Assembly: GCF_025699485.1 (NCBI RefSeq)
Contig: NZ_JANUXN010000010.1
Span: 1 to 64,000, forward strand
Length of the DNA: 64,000 nt
Reading direction: 5' to 3'
Source of the DNA: Thauera carbonicopians
Lineage (GTDB): Bacteria > Pseudomonadota > Gammaproteobacteria > Burkholderiales > Rhodocyclaceae
Shown: piece by piece, positions 51,410-60,968 of the stretch
How positions within the stretch are numbered: position 1 is the stretch's first letter
Layout of the letters: the number at the start of each line of letters is the position of its first letter
Position numbers and translations under genes: made by a program
Notes under the pieces: generated by a model
Database searches by the model: none
What the model saw: the letters and a program-made list of their open reading frames with translations, nothing else
Told to the model about the DNA's origin: nothing

Positions 51410-53110
51410 ATGGCCCTCGTTTCACCCATCTCGTCACCTCTCCTGCCGCCCGGCCTGCTCGCCGCCTTGGCCGTGCGCCCTGCACTGACCCTGCTGCCGC
51501 GCGTGCCGCCGTCCATCCGCCTGCACGAGCCGCAACGGCGTGCCGGCGACCCGCGCCGGCTGAACCTCTTTGCCGGCCGTGCGCTCGGCGAACGCGAGTT
51601 CGAACGCCTGCAGGCCTACGTCGACGACCGCATCGCGCCGCTGCTGGCGAGCCTAGCGCCCGGCATCGTCGAAGGCCTCGCGACGATCTTCTCCGGCAAC
51701 GGCGCGGACACCCGCGTGCGCGTGCAGCCGGGCCTGGCGGTCGGCGCCGCGGGGCAGTTGATCCGCCTGTTCCATCCGCTGGAGCAGGCCTGGACCGAGC
51801 TCACCGCGCAGGCCGAACGCGACCAGGACAGCCCGCTGCGCGACGGCCTCTTTCTGCTGACGATACGCAGCGCGGTCGAGCCCATCGACGACCGGGCCGG
51901 CCAGGAGCCCTGCACTCGTACCGAAGCCGATCCGCTCGCCGAGCGGCGCATCGAGACCGTCAGCCTGCTGGGCCTGCAGCGCATCTCCGGCAGCCCACGG
52001 CTGATGGCGATGCCGCAGGCGCGCGCGGCCAACCGCATCGGCGTGCGCCTGCTGCGCGAAGCGCCGTTCCGCAGCGACAGCGGCGCGGTACCGCTGGGGC
52101 TGGTCAAGATCGCCGGCCGGCTGCCGGTGTGGTTCGACCCGCGCGCCGGCCGGCTGCTGGCCGAACCGGACGCTGCCGCCCACACCCTGCTTGCGCACAC
52201 GGTCGCGGCCCTCGAAGCCTGGCAGCGCGAACATGCCGCGCCGCTGCCGGGCGCGCCAACGCAGACCCTCGCCGAACTGCTCGGCCTCGACTACCTGCCG
52301 GCCGCCGGGCCACTGCCCGCCGCGCTGCTGCGCGACCCGGCGGCCAGGACACCGTCGCTGGCCTTCCTGCCGGCCGACCTGCAAGTCGAGTTGGCGCCGG
52401 TGCCCGCCAGCACGGTGGAGGACGTCGTCGCCGACGAACTGCCGCGCGGCAGCGTCGACCTGATCCACGGCCTGGGCGAACGCATCCGCCTGCTGCTGGC
52501 GATTCCCGACCTCGACTACCGCCGCGACCTGTTCGACCTGCCGCAGCGCGACACGCGCCTGGAGGACGAACTGTTCCGCCGCGCGCAGACGGCCGCCGGC
52601 GCATACGAGGCATGGAAGCAGCAGTGGTACGTGCTGTTCCACGGCCTTTCCGCCGCACAACTGAAGGCCCTGCGCGCGCCGCGGCTGATCGCCTCGCCGC
52701 CGCCCGATCCGGCGCAGTATCGCGACAAGCTCGTCAGCGACCGCGCCGGCAGCCTGCCGCCCGAAGCGCTGCCCGAGCCCTATGCCAGCCACCGCGCCGA
52801 ACCGCATCCCGCGCCGGACGGCTACGGCGGCGTCGCCCCCGCCGCGCCCGACGGCGACGGCCTGCTGTTCCAGCGCGAAAAGCTGCGCGCCGACATCCGC
52901 CATCTGGAGCGCGCGCTGGACCAGAGCTTCCGCCTGCTCGAAGAGGTCAATGACTTCCTCGGCCTGCAGCGCCAGCAGTTCGATGCACTGACGGTGTCCT
53001 TCAGCGCGCTCGCTGGGGGCGTGGCGGGCGACGGCCTGGGCGCGCAACTGGTGCGCTGGACGACGGCAGCCCAGTTCACCCCTGTGGCCAGGACGGAGAA
53101 TCCGAAATGA
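51410..53110 (+). CDS. Unrecognised eCIS protein, third of the three motif-sharing genes
   Basis: A 566-residue protein with aaggagaag upstream of ATG 51410. The shared motif pair appears as LAPGIVEGLATIF (around 89) and RVRVQPGLAVGAAGQLIRLF (103-122). Other visible segments are DGLFLLTIRSAVEPIDDRAG, GSVDLIHGLGERIRLLLAIP and a C-terminal helical stretch LLFQREKLRADIRHLERALD then LLEEVNDFLGLQRQQF that may form a coiled coil. No known domain. It is coupled to the following gene by a 4-base overlap. A baseplate or fibre-complex role is inferred from its neighbours and the shared motifs. Confidence 0.65.
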   Translation: MALVSPISSPLLPPGLLAALAVRPALTLLPRVPPSIRLHEPQRRAGDPRRLNLFAGRALGEREFERLQAYVDDRIAPLLASLAPGIVEGLATIFSGNGADTRVRVQPGLAVGAAGQLIRLFHPLEQAWTELTAQAERDQDSPLRDGLFLLTIRSAVEPIDDRAGQEPCTRTEADPLAERRIETVSLLGLQRISGSPRLMAMPQARAANRIGVRLLREAPFRSDSGAVPLGLVKIAGRLPVWFDPRAGRLLAEPDAAAHTLLAHTVAALEAWQREHAAPLPGAPTQTLAELLGLDYLPAAGPLPAALLRDPAARTPSLAFLPADLQVELAPVPASTVEDVVADELPRGSVDLIHGLGERIRLLLAIPDLDYRRDLFDLPQRDTRLEDELFRRAQTAAGAYEAWKQQWYVLFHGLSAAQLKALRAPRLIASPPPDPAQYRDKLVSDRAGSLPPEALPEPYASHRAEPHPAPDGYGGVAPAAPDGDGLLFQREKLRADIRHLERALDQSFRLLEEVNDFLGLQRQQFDALTVSFSALAGGVAGDGLGAQLVRWTTAAQFTPVARTENPK

Positions 53111-55020
53111 GCGAACTCTTCAACAGTTTCGCCAGCGGAACGGTGAACTTCAACGAACCGAAGCTTGCGGCGGCACAGCAGACGGGCGCCTTCACCACCA
53201 ACGCCCTGCTCTCCGGCATCCTGCAGCAGGAAAGCATGCTCTCGGCCGGCCCCCTCGCCGCGCTCGGCACGCTGCCGCTGCAATTCGCCCAGCCCAAGGA
53301 GCCGCTCACCGAACCCGTTTTCAACAAGGCCCCCTCCACCGGCAAGGGCGTGCTGTCGCACGTCACCCTGATCAGGGACAGCTTCTTCAATGTGCAGCGC
53401 GACCTGCTCGACCTGCGCAACAAAGCCGACACACGCCGGAACGAGGCAAGGTCGCTGATCGACCGCATCTGCGACTTCCTCGACGACCATCTGCAGCCGG
53501 CCGAACTGCGCCGCCTCGGCGTCATCACCGACGACAAGGAAGCGCCCGCCTTCCGTCTGCGCATCGCCCCGGACCTCCACTCTGCCGCGGGCCTGCTGCT
53601 GCGCCCCCGGCTCGACCGCCCCCTCGCCAAGCCGGGGGAGACCGGGCCCGACGGCACCCCGCACAACGACGAATCGGCGCTGTTCTCGGCCGGCAAGACC
53701 ATCGCCGACGACATCGCCAAGATCGAGGCCCTGCGCGGCGCATTGATCGCGCTGCGCCGCCGTCACCAGCAGACCGTCGAAGACCTGCGCGCCCGGCTCG
53801 CGGCATTGGAGGCCGAGGTCCCGGGCGAAATCCGCCGGCTCGACGTGCGCGAACGCGAACGCGCCGAAACGCTCGACGACTACGCCGTCGCGCAGCGCCT
53901 GCTGGCCGAGCACTGGCGCGAGGTCGAAGCCGCCCATGCCGAGCGCCGCCGCATCATCGAAAGCCATCTCGGCCTGTTCTACGTCAAGGTGCGCGAAACC
54001 CCGCTCGGCCGCACGCTGCCCGATCCGCTGGAGCTGCGCCCATCCAGCCCGGACGAGCTGGTGCCAGGCTGCGCCGGGCGCCAAACCGCGCTGCCCGCCG
54101 CGCTGCTGCCCTTCATGGAGGCGGTCTACGCCATCCCGTCCGGCGACTGGGCAAGCCTGCGCCCGCTCGGCCACCTGCTGCCGGGACGGGCAGTGCTTGC
54201 CGGCCTGGTCGACGCGCGTCGGCAGAAGATCACGCTGCAGTTGAACCGCACGACGGCGGCCGCCGCCTTCGCCACGCCGGTGCTCGCCGGACTGGCGCAG
54301 CAGAACGACGCGCTGGTGCGCGAAGTCGCGCTGCGCCCCTTCGATGCCGCCGCGCTGACGGAGCTGCAGCGCCAGGGCAGCGCGATCCTCGCGCTCGACG
54401 ACCTGCTCGCCATTCCTTCGCCGCTGCTGCGCGAGCCGGCACGGGCGCTGCACCAGCGCCTCGACGCCGCCGCCGGCTGCCTGCTCGCCCGCCTGCGCGC
54501 CATTTCGCCGTCCATCCGCCTCGACTGGGCCGCGGCCGCCGAGGCCAACCGCCTGGCGGTCGACACCCCTGAACGCTGGCCCGGCCTGGCCGAAGCCGAG
54601 GAACGCGACTTCAACGGCATACGCACGCTGATCGAGCTCGTCGCCTGGTGGTTCCGCCAGCTCGACACCGACGCCTCCGCCGCCGCGCGCAGCGCGATGC
54701 GCAATCTCGTGCGCGCCTGCCTGCTGCTCGCCGCCAGCGACGACCCGCAGCAGCTCGTCCAGGGCAGCATCAAGACCCTCCCCGGCCGCTTCCGCCTCGG
54801 CGACGCACTGCGCCTGACGCTGAACCGCGAGGCCGCGCCGGGCACGCTGCTGCAGCTTTTCGACGACAGCCAGCGCGTCATCGCCACGCTGCGCGTCGAT
54901 GACCACGACGAGCAGGGCACGCTTGCGTCCGTCGCCAGCATTCTCGATCCGCGCCTGGAACGGGAGCCGGCCGCGATCCTGAGCACGGCGCTGCGCATCA
55001 GCGGAGTCAACCGGGGCTGA
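53107..55020 (+). CDS. Unrecognised helical eCIS protein
   Basis: A 637-residue protein. It begins MSELFNSFASGTVNFNEPKL and has a mainly helical build: VTLIRDSFFNVQRDLLDLRN, then a coiled-coil-like region around residues 205-290 (ALIALRRRHQQTVEDLRARL and RERERAETLDDYAVAQRLLA). The second half (LPAALLPFMEAVYAIPSGDW, DFNGIRTLIELVAWWFRQLD, RNLVRACLLLAASDD) is globular and ends in a small beta unit (QLFDDSQRVIATLRVDDHDE). No motif points to an enzyme. It lies where Afp14 (tape measure) stands in Afp, just before the ATPase region, but similarity to Afp14 cannot be claimed. Confidence 0.62.
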   Translation: MSELFNSFASGTVNFNEPKLAAAQQTGAFTTNALLSGILQQESMLSAGPLAALGTLPLQFAQPKEPLTEPVFNKAPSTGKGVLSHVTLIRDSFFNVQRDLLDLRNKADTRRNEARSLIDRICDFLDDHLQPAELRRLGVITDDKEAPAFRLRIAPDLHSAAGLLLRPRLDRPLAKPGETGPDGTPHNDESALFSAGKTIADDIAKIEALRGALIALRRRHQQTVEDLRARLAALEAEVPGEIRRLDVRERERAETLDDYAVAQRLLAEHWREVEAAHAERRRIIESHLGLFYVKVRETPLGRTLPDPLELRPSSPDELVPGCAGRQTALPAALLPFMEAVYAIPSGDWASLRPLGHLLPGRAVLAGLVDARRQKITLQLNRTTAAAAFATPVLAGLAQQNDALVREVALRPFDAAALTELQRQGSAILALDDLLAIPSPLLREPARALHQRLDAAAGCLLARLRAISPSIRLDWAAAAEANRLAVDTPERWPGLAEAEERDFNGIRTLIELVAWWFRQLDTDASAAARSAMRNLVRACLLLAASDDPQQLVQGSIKTLPGRFRLGDALRLTLNREAAPGTLLQLFDDSQRVIATLRVDDHDEQGTLASVASILDPRLEREPAAILSTALRISGVNRG

Positions 55021-55024
55021 AGGC

Positions 55025-56635
55025 ATGAACGCCCCGGACCTCCGCCTCGGCCGCGTCGTGCTGCGCGGCACCGCCGGCACCATCGCCCGTGCCCGCGCGG
55101 AACTGCCGGCCGCGCTGGCGCGCAGCCGCTGGCCGGATGCCGGCGACGATGCGATCCTGGTCCTGCGCCGCGTCGCCGTCAGCGGCACGCTGCCGGAACT
55201 GCCGGCACGCGCGGCCGCGGCCGCCGAGCGGATCGCCAGCCGCGCCGCCGATCCGTGGAGCCCTGGCGCCGACAGTGCCGACGCAGTGCGCTTTCGCGAC
55301 GCGCTCGACTACCGCGCCTGCCTCGTCTACGACCTGCTCGCAGGTACCGCTGCGCGGCGCTGGCTGTGGCGCCACCGCGCGGTGCTGCCCGCGCTTCGCC
55401 TGGCCGACGCGCTTGCCGCTCAGCTCGCGGAAGACGCGCTGGCGCTGCCCGCACTGCTCGACCATCCCGGATTGCGCACGATGCTGCCGGTACTCTGGCG
55501 TACGCTCGACGCGCCTGCAGCCCGCTCGCTGCTGCAGGCCATCGGCGCCGCAAGCGGCTGGAGCGCTGCGATCGCCGCTGCGCTCGACATGCCGCCGGAT
55601 GCGCGCCGGATGGAACAGGACGGCAATCCGGATCACGGCGCGAAGCGCTCCGAAGCCTCGGCAGCGCATTTCATGATGGCGCCCCCGGCTTCGGCCACTG
55701 CCGATGCACCGCCATCCCTCGCACATGCTCCGCCGCCTGCGGGCGCCGGCATGGCGGAAATGCCCGCTGCCACGCACCCGCTCCGCTCGTCCCGCCAGCG
55801 CCAGACGACCAGCGCCCGGCAGGCCATCGCCGGCCTGCCGCCGAACGATCCGCGCGCCGTCCTGCAGGCCTTGCTCGAACAATGGCACGAAGCGCCGGCC
55901 GCACTGAGTTCGGCCCGAGCGGGCCGGCAACTGCACGGCATCGCGCATGTGCTGACCCGCTGCACGCCGGCAACGCGGACCGCGCCTGCGCCTCGCGCCG
56001 TGCCAGCCGTCGCCCCGCCTGCCGCGAACGCAGCGAAGCCCGCCCGCCCTCGCATTCAGGACGAGCCGGCACTGCCCGGCTCACCGGCCCCGCAGCCGCC
56101 GCCTCTCGCCTCCCGGGCAAGGCCGGACATACCGCTTCCGCCCGCCGCGGAACATGACTTCCTGAGCCGCAGCGGCGGCCTTTTCTTCCTGCTCAACGTG
56201 CCCGACCTGCCCGCCTTGCGCGCATGGCGGGCAGCACTCGCCGAGTCTCGCGCCGGCTGGCGCGAACTGGTACGCCTCGCCTCCCGCATCGACATCCCGA
56301 TCGACCCGCCGCTGGCGGATTTTCTGGCAGACGCCTGCGGCCTCGACCCGGGAAGCGACCCGCTTGCCGCGCTGGCGGCCCTCGGGCCGGGCCATGACGC
56401 CGACACCGTCGACGCCGCGGCCCGCCGCTTCCACGGCGACGCCGCACTGGCCGCGCTGCGCATCGAACGGCCCGCCAGGGTGCGCGCGAGCGCCAGCCGC
56501 GTCGACCTGCACCTGCGACTTGCCGACGCCAGCCTCGACGTCCGCCGCGCCGGACTGGACATCGACCCGGGCTGGCTGCCCTGGCTCGGCTGCGTCGTGC
56601 GCTTCCATTACGACCGCGGAGGCTTCACGCCATGA
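55025..56635 (+). CDS. eCIS-associated protein with Pro/Ala-rich middle, directly before the AAA+ ATPase
   Basis: A 536-residue protein, 4 bases after its upstream neighbour and overlapping the ATPase start by 4. Three parts: a helical Ala/Leu-rich domain (1-~190), a low-complexity Pro/Ala linker (~215-375) and a C-terminal domain starting FLSRSGGLFFLLNVPDLPAL. The end (VDLHLRLADASLDVRRAGLD, DPGWLPWLGCVVRFHYDRGG) resembles proteins I associate with the same place in other eCIS loci, typically with the W-L-P-W-L-G-x-V-V-x-F-H core. The function is unknown; coupling suggests it acts with the ATPase in particle assembly. Confidence 0.65.
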   Translation: MNAPDLRLGRVVLRGTAGTIARARAELPAALARSRWPDAGDDAILVLRRVAVSGTLPELPARAAAAAERIASRAADPWSPGADSADAVRFRDALDYRACLVYDLLAGTAARRWLWRHRAVLPALRLADALAAQLAEDALALPALLDHPGLRTMLPVLWRTLDAPAARSLLQAIGAASGWSAAIAAALDMPPDARRMEQDGNPDHGAKRSEASAAHFMMAPPASATADAPPSLAHAPPPAGAGMAEMPAATHPLRSSRQRQTTSARQAIAGLPPNDPRAVLQALLEQWHEAPAALSSARAGRQLHGIAHVLTRCTPATRTAPAPRAVPAVAPPAANAAKPARPRIQDEPALPGSPAPQPPPLASRARPDIPLPPAAEHDFLSRSGGLFFLLNVPDLPALRAWRAALAESRAGWRELVRLASRIDIPIDPPLADFLADACGLDPGSDPLAALAALGPGHDADTVDAAARRFHGDAALAALRIERPARVRASASRVDLHLRLADASLDVRRAGLDIDPGWLPWLGCVVRFHYDRGGFTP

Positions 56636-58686
56636 ACGCGCCCGCCCTGCACAATGCCCAGGCCGCGGCGCCACCCGATGGCGCCCGCCTGTCGCGCGCC
56701 TTCGTCCATGCCGGGATGATCGAATTCGCCCGGCTCAGCCTCGGCGCCCCCTCGGCGGTGTTCGACGCGCTGGCCGCCGAGCAGGCCGGCGAAGACCTCT
56801 CCGCCCTGCTCGGCACCCCGCGCGAGGACTGGCGCGCCGCCTGCCTCGCGCTCGCGCGCATCGCGCCCGAGTTGCGCGGCCCGCTCGGCCGCCTGCTGGC
56901 CGACATGAAGCTGCAGTTGCACGAATGGTTCGCGCTGGCGCTGTGCGGCGAGAACGAATCGAGCTACCTGCTGAACCTCGCGCTGGCGGAGCTGCAGTCG
57001 CCCGGCGCGCTGCGGCCGGGCCTGCACTTGATCGCCGCCGCCGGCGAAGCGCTGTTCGGGGCGACGCTGGCGCCGCTCGCCCTGCCCAACCACCGCCTGG
57101 TGCGCGCCGGCGTGCTCGACATCGTCGGCGACGGCCCGCTGCCGACGCGCACGCTGGCGACCGTGCCCGAACTGTGGGCGCTGCTGTGCGGCGACGTCAG
57201 CGCCTGGCGCGACACCGCACCCCTGGCGCCGAGCGAGGCGGTATTGCCGCAGCGTTTCTGCGAGCGCCTGCCCTCGCTCGCCGGCATGCTGCGCAGTGGC
57301 CTCACCCGCCATGTGGTGTTCCGCGGCGCCCGCGCCGCCGGCCTCGCCGCCGCCGCGCGGCTGGCCGCCGAGGTGGGCCGCCCGCCGCTGCAACTGGAAG
57401 CCGCGGCCTGGAGCAGCCGGCCCGCGCTGGCGGCAGCCTGCCGCTATGCCGGCTGGCTGCCCGTGCTGACGCTCGAGCTCGGTCCCGGCGAACGCCACCT
57501 GCTGCCGCCCCATCCCGTACTCGCCGTGCCGATGCTGATCGTCACCGGACGCGACGGCGCGGTCGAAGGCGAGGCGCTGGTCGAGGTCGACCTGCCGCCG
57601 CTCTCCGCGCAGGAGCGCCGTACTGCCTGGCGCGCCGCGCTCACCGCCGAAGACAGGCAAGCCGACGATGCCGCACCGGATGGCGGAGCGCCCCCGGATG
57701 GACGACTGGAGCAATTCGTGGACCAGTTCGCCGGCCATGCGCTGTTCGACGGCCCGACCGTGCGCAGCCTCGCCGAGCGCATCCGCCTCGATGCCAGGGT
57801 GCGCGGCGAGACGCCGTCGCTCGCCCACCTGCGCCGCGCCCGCAGCAGCTTCGGCAGCGAGCGCCTGCGCCAGCTTGCCCAGCCGGTTGCACGCGAAGTG
57901 GGGCCGGACGAACTGGTGCTGCCCGACGAACTGCTCGAACGCTTCGACGCCCTGGTCGCACGCTGCCGCCAACGCGAGGCCCTCGCCGACGGACTGGGAA
58001 CGAGCCTGTCGGAGCCGATGCCGGGCGTGCGCGCACTGTTCTGCGGCGAAAGCGGAGCCGGCAAGACCCTGGCCGCGAGCCGGCTGGCGAGTGTGCTCGG
58101 CGCACCGCTGTTCCGGGTCGACCTCGCCGCGGTGATGAACAAGTACATCGGCGAATCGGAAAAGAACCTGGGGCGCATGCTCGACGAGGCCGCCGCACTG
58201 GACGTGATCCTCCTGATCGACGAAGCCGATGCGCTGTTCGGCCGGCGCGGCGAAGGCAAGGAGACCGGCGAGCGCTACGCCAACATGCTGACCAACTTCC
58301 TGCTCACCCGCATCGAACAGCACCCCGGCATCGTCATCCTGACCAGCAACAACCGCGGGCGCATCGACGCCGCCTTCACCCGCCGCTTCGACGCCATCAT
58401 CGAGTTCCCGCCGCCGGGTGCAGCCGAGCGCCTGCGCATCTGGCAGGCCCATCTCGGCCGCCGCGCCCCCGATGCCGCGCTGTGCCGCCAGCTCGCGAGC
58501 TACTGCACGCTGCCCGGCGGCTATATCCGCAATGCGGTGCTGCAGGCCGCGGCGCTCGACCCGGCCGCTGGCGGCGATCCGGCGCCCATCGCCGCCGAAC
58601 GCCTCGTCGCCGCGCTGATCGAGGAATACCGCAAGATCGGCCGCAGTCCGCCGCCGCAACTGCTGCATGCGAGGGGGACATCATGA
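56632..58686 (+). CDS. AAA+ ATPase (Afp15-like)
   Basis: A 684-residue protein. The C-terminal AAA+ module has Walker A GESGAGKT (residues 472-479), Walker B VILLIDEADALFG (D530, E531), sensor-1 region IVILTSNNRGRIDAAF and arginine-finger segment TRRFDAIIEFP. The N-terminal ~440 residues are helical with a second P-loop-free domain (ARAAGLAAAARLAAEVGRPP), typical of Afp15-type ATPases. These are present in almost all eCIS; in Afp, Afp15 is needed for particle assembly. It is coupled on both sides (ATGA overlaps) to the preceding gene and the DUF4157 cargo candidate. It is unrelated to ClpV of T6SS. Confidence 0.92.
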   Translation: MNAPALHNAQAAAPPDGARLSRAFVHAGMIEFARLSLGAPSAVFDALAAEQAGEDLSALLGTPREDWRAACLALARIAPELRGPLGRLLADMKLQLHEWFALALCGENESSYLLNLALAELQSPGALRPGLHLIAAAGEALFGATLAPLALPNHRLVRAGVLDIVGDGPLPTRTLATVPELWALLCGDVSAWRDTAPLAPSEAVLPQRFCERLPSLAGMLRSGLTRHVVFRGARAAGLAAAARLAAEVGRPPLQLEAAAWSSRPALAAACRYAGWLPVLTLELGPGERHLLPPHPVLAVPMLIVTGRDGAVEGEALVEVDLPPLSAQERRTAWRAALTAEDRQADDAAPDGGAPPDGRLEQFVDQFAGHALFDGPTVRSLAERIRLDARVRGETPSLAHLRRARSSFGSERLRQLAQPVAREVGPDELVLPDELLERFDALVARCRQREALADGLGTSLSEPMPGVRALFCGESGAGKTLAASRLASVLGAPLFRVDLAAVMNKYIGESEKNLGRMLDEAAALDVILLIDEADALFGRRGEGKETGERYANMLTNFLLTRIEQHPGIVILTSNNRGRIDAAFTRRFDAIIEFPPPGAAERLRIWQAHLGRRAPDAALCRQLASYCTLPGGYIRNAVLQAAALDPAAGGDPAPIAAERLVAALIEEYRKIGRSPPPQLLHARGTS

Positions 58687-60968
58687 GCCGCCTGACGCCA
58701 GGCCTGCGCCGCAAGCCGGCACCCGCGCCCGACGGCAAGGCCCCAAGCGCCACGGCCGGATCGCAGGCGGCCGGGAAGAAGACACCGGCTGCGGGAGCGC
58801 CCGGCGACAGCGCCATGAAGCCGCAGGACAGGCAGGCTGAGAACGATCTCTCCAGCGAAACGACGAAGGCAGCGCCGGGCACGCCGGGCTATCTGCAGGC
58901 CAAGCTGGCGGTGAGCCACCCCCAGGATGCCGAGGAAAAGGAAGCGGACAAGGTCGCCGGCGAAGTACGCCGCGCGCTGCGCTCGCCGACGGGCGGCACG
59001 CAGGCTTGCCCGGCATGCAGCGGCGCTGCGCCGCGCGGCAGCCTGGAGCCCGCGATCACGCCGCCGAAGAAGGACGTGCTGTCGCCGAAGCTCTTCCGCG
59101 CGAAAGCCGATGGAGAGAAGAACGAGACGGCAGCAGCGGATACCGGCAAAGCCGCCGACACCGGGCACGGCAGCGGCGCCGACGCGCTCGCCGGCAACAC
59201 CGCGCCGGCCGGCACCGAGCAGCGCATCGCCGCGCGCCGCGGCCAGGGCGCCGCGCTGGACCCCGATCTTCGCGCCAGGCTGGAATCCCAGCTCGGCCGC
59301 GACCTGTCGGCGGTCCGCATCCACACCGACACCGAAGCCGAGGCGATGTGCGAGGAGATGCACGCCCGCGCCTTCACGGTCGGCAACGACGTCTACTTCT
59401 CGGCCGGCAGCTACGCGCCCGAAAGCGACACGGGGCTGGAACTGCTGGCCCACGAACTCGCCCACGTCGGCCAGCAGGCCGAGGCCGGCGGCCCGCAGAG
59501 CGCCGCGCCCAAGCTGCAGCGCGACTGGTGGGACGACCTGTTCGGCGGCAGCGGTGCGCCGGCCGATCCGATGGCGGCGTGCAGGAATGAACTGGAAGAT
59601 GCCGAGGACTGGGCCAGGGCCGGCCCTTATCCGGCTGCGCCACAAGCCATCATCGGCGCCGGCGGCCGCGGCGGTTTCGATGCGCAATACACGGCGGATC
59701 CTGCCGAAGGCAACGGAATGCTCGACATCACGCAGGGCGTCGCAATCGAATTCAAGGACACGCTGGTCGTCAGCGGCGGCGCCATCGTGCCGCATCCCGA
59801 CCTGCCAGCCACCCCGGCCATTGCCGCGCTGGCCGCCCGTCTGAACGCGGCTCCCATTCCCCAACGCAATGCCGCGCTCGCCTCCTACCAATGGACGCCG
59901 GCGGAACGCACACCGTGGATCGATGAACTGAAGACCTTGATCGAAACGAGTTGGAGCGGCCGCCACAGCTTCTTCCTGAACAAGCCGCGCTGGAACTGGC
60001 TGGGTGCCGACGTGCGGGTCACGCTCGACATCGGCGCCCGGGCGAAAGCAGCCGGCGATCACATGCTGACCGAGACGTACAAGATGCCGACTGGCGAGAG
60101 CCTGCGCAGCTACGACATCTCGCACAAGGTCAACCGCGGCGATGACGACGACGCACACGACCAGACGATGCGGCTCGCCAGCACCACGACCGGCCCGAAA
60201 GAAGTCGACCTGCTGCGGGAGTCCGTTCACTTCGGCCACGATTCGGACGTACTCACACCCGCGGCAAGGGCCACGCTCGATGCTTTCATCAGGCTGTTCA
60301 ACGGCGCAACCGGCAATGCCGCACACCAGGAAGTGCGGGTCGAGATCGTCGGCCATGCTAGCGCTTCGGGCAGCGAGTCGTACAACATGGCCTTGTCGCA
60401 GCGTCGGGCACAAGCCGTGCGCAACTATCTTGCCAGCAACGGATTTGCGAATATGGCCTCGCGCGTGACCCTCGGCTCGCGCGGCGAAACCGAAGCCGAT
60501 CAAGCCCGGCCCCAGCTTGAAAGCGACCGCCGCGTCGATCTGGTCGTCGACGGCGGCGAACGCATGATCACCGCCGCGCATGAATGGGGCCACGCCTTTG
60601 GTCTCGACGACGAGTACGTCGTCGACGGTACGGACGTCGGCGACCCGGTCGCCCACGACGAAATGGTCAAGGCGATGACCGATGCGAGCGGCAGCGCCTT
60701 GCCCGGGGCGATCCGGGAACACAACGGCGGCATCATGTCCTTCGGCAACGAAGTCAGGCCGCAACACTACGCCACCTTCCACAACGCGCTGAGCACCATC
60801 ACCGCACAATCGCCCTGGTCGCTGGGCCTGCGCAAGCCGAAATGGCAGGTGGCGATGGAATGCGGCGCACCGTCGCCGCCGGGCGACTGGCCGACACCGG
60901 CGCCGCGTGCGCCCGGCGGCGTCCCCGGCGCGCAACCGGGCAGCGGCGATGGAAACGCCGTCGCCTAA
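58683..60968 (+). CDS. DUF4157 protein with OmpA-like domain and metzincin-type protease site, candidate eCIS cargo
   Basis: A 761-residue protein with no signal peptide. Residues 1-~80 are polar, basic and low-complexity. AEEKEADKVAGEV (~80-93) and the DUF4157 core (RIHTDTEAEAMCEEMHARAF, GNDVYFSAGSYAPES, LLAHELAHVGQQ with H257-E258-H261) follow. DUF4157 is known to mark proteins loaded into eCIS. Residues ~510-625 are OmpA-like: FGHDSDVLTPAARATLDAF, EIVGHASASGSESYNMALSQ and RRAQAVRNYL. Next, HEWGHAFGLDD (H633, E634, H637, G640, D643) fits the metzincin zinc motif HExxHxxGxxD, and GGIMSFG (M685) lies 42 residues on, where the Met-turn belongs. This suggests a zinc protease with peptidoglycan affinity. 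The activity is inferred, not shown. Confidence 0.82.
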   Translation: MSRLTPGLRRKPAPAPDGKAPSATAGSQAAGKKTPAAGAPGDSAMKPQDRQAENDLSSETTKAAPGTPGYLQAKLAVSHPQDAEEKEADKVAGEVRRALRSPTGGTQACPACSGAAPRGSLEPAITPPKKDVLSPKLFRAKADGEKNETAAADTGKAADTGHGSGADALAGNTAPAGTEQRIAARRGQGAALDPDLRARLESQLGRDLSAVRIHTDTEAEAMCEEMHARAFTVGNDVYFSAGSYAPESDTGLELLAHELAHVGQQAEAGGPQSAAPKLQRDWWDDLFGGSGAPADPMAACRNELEDAEDWARAGPYPAAPQAIIGAGGRGGFDAQYTADPAEGNGMLDITQGVAIEFKDTLVVSGGAIVPHPDLPATPAIAALAARLNAAPIPQRNAALASYQWTPAERTPWIDELKTLIETSWSGRHSFFLNKPRWNWLGADVRVTLDIGARAKAAGDHMLTETYKMPTGESLRSYDISHKVNRGDDDDAHDQTMRLASTTTGPKEVDLLRESVHFGHDSDVLTPAARATLDAFIRLFNGATGNAAHQEVRVEIVGHASASGSESYNMALSQRRAQAVRNYLASNGFANMASRVTLGSRGETEADQARPQLESDRRVDLVVDGGERMITAAHEWGHAFGLDDEYVVDGTDVGDPVAHDEMVKAMTDASGSALPGAIREHNGGIMSFGNEVRPQHYATFHNALSTITAQSPWSLGLRKPKWQVAMECGAPSPPGDWPTPAPRAPGGVPGAQPGSGDGNAVA

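Noticed and set aside
52822-55188. 788-codon minus-strand open frame across three eCIS genes
   Set aside because: It spans three plus-strand genes with clear overlaps and ribosome sites; the translation is Arg/Ala/Gly-rich with no domain. Shadow frame.
56608-58668. 686-codon minus-strand frame opposite the AAA+ ATPase
   Set aside because: The plus strand carries Walker A, Walker B and sensor motifs; the reverse frame has none.
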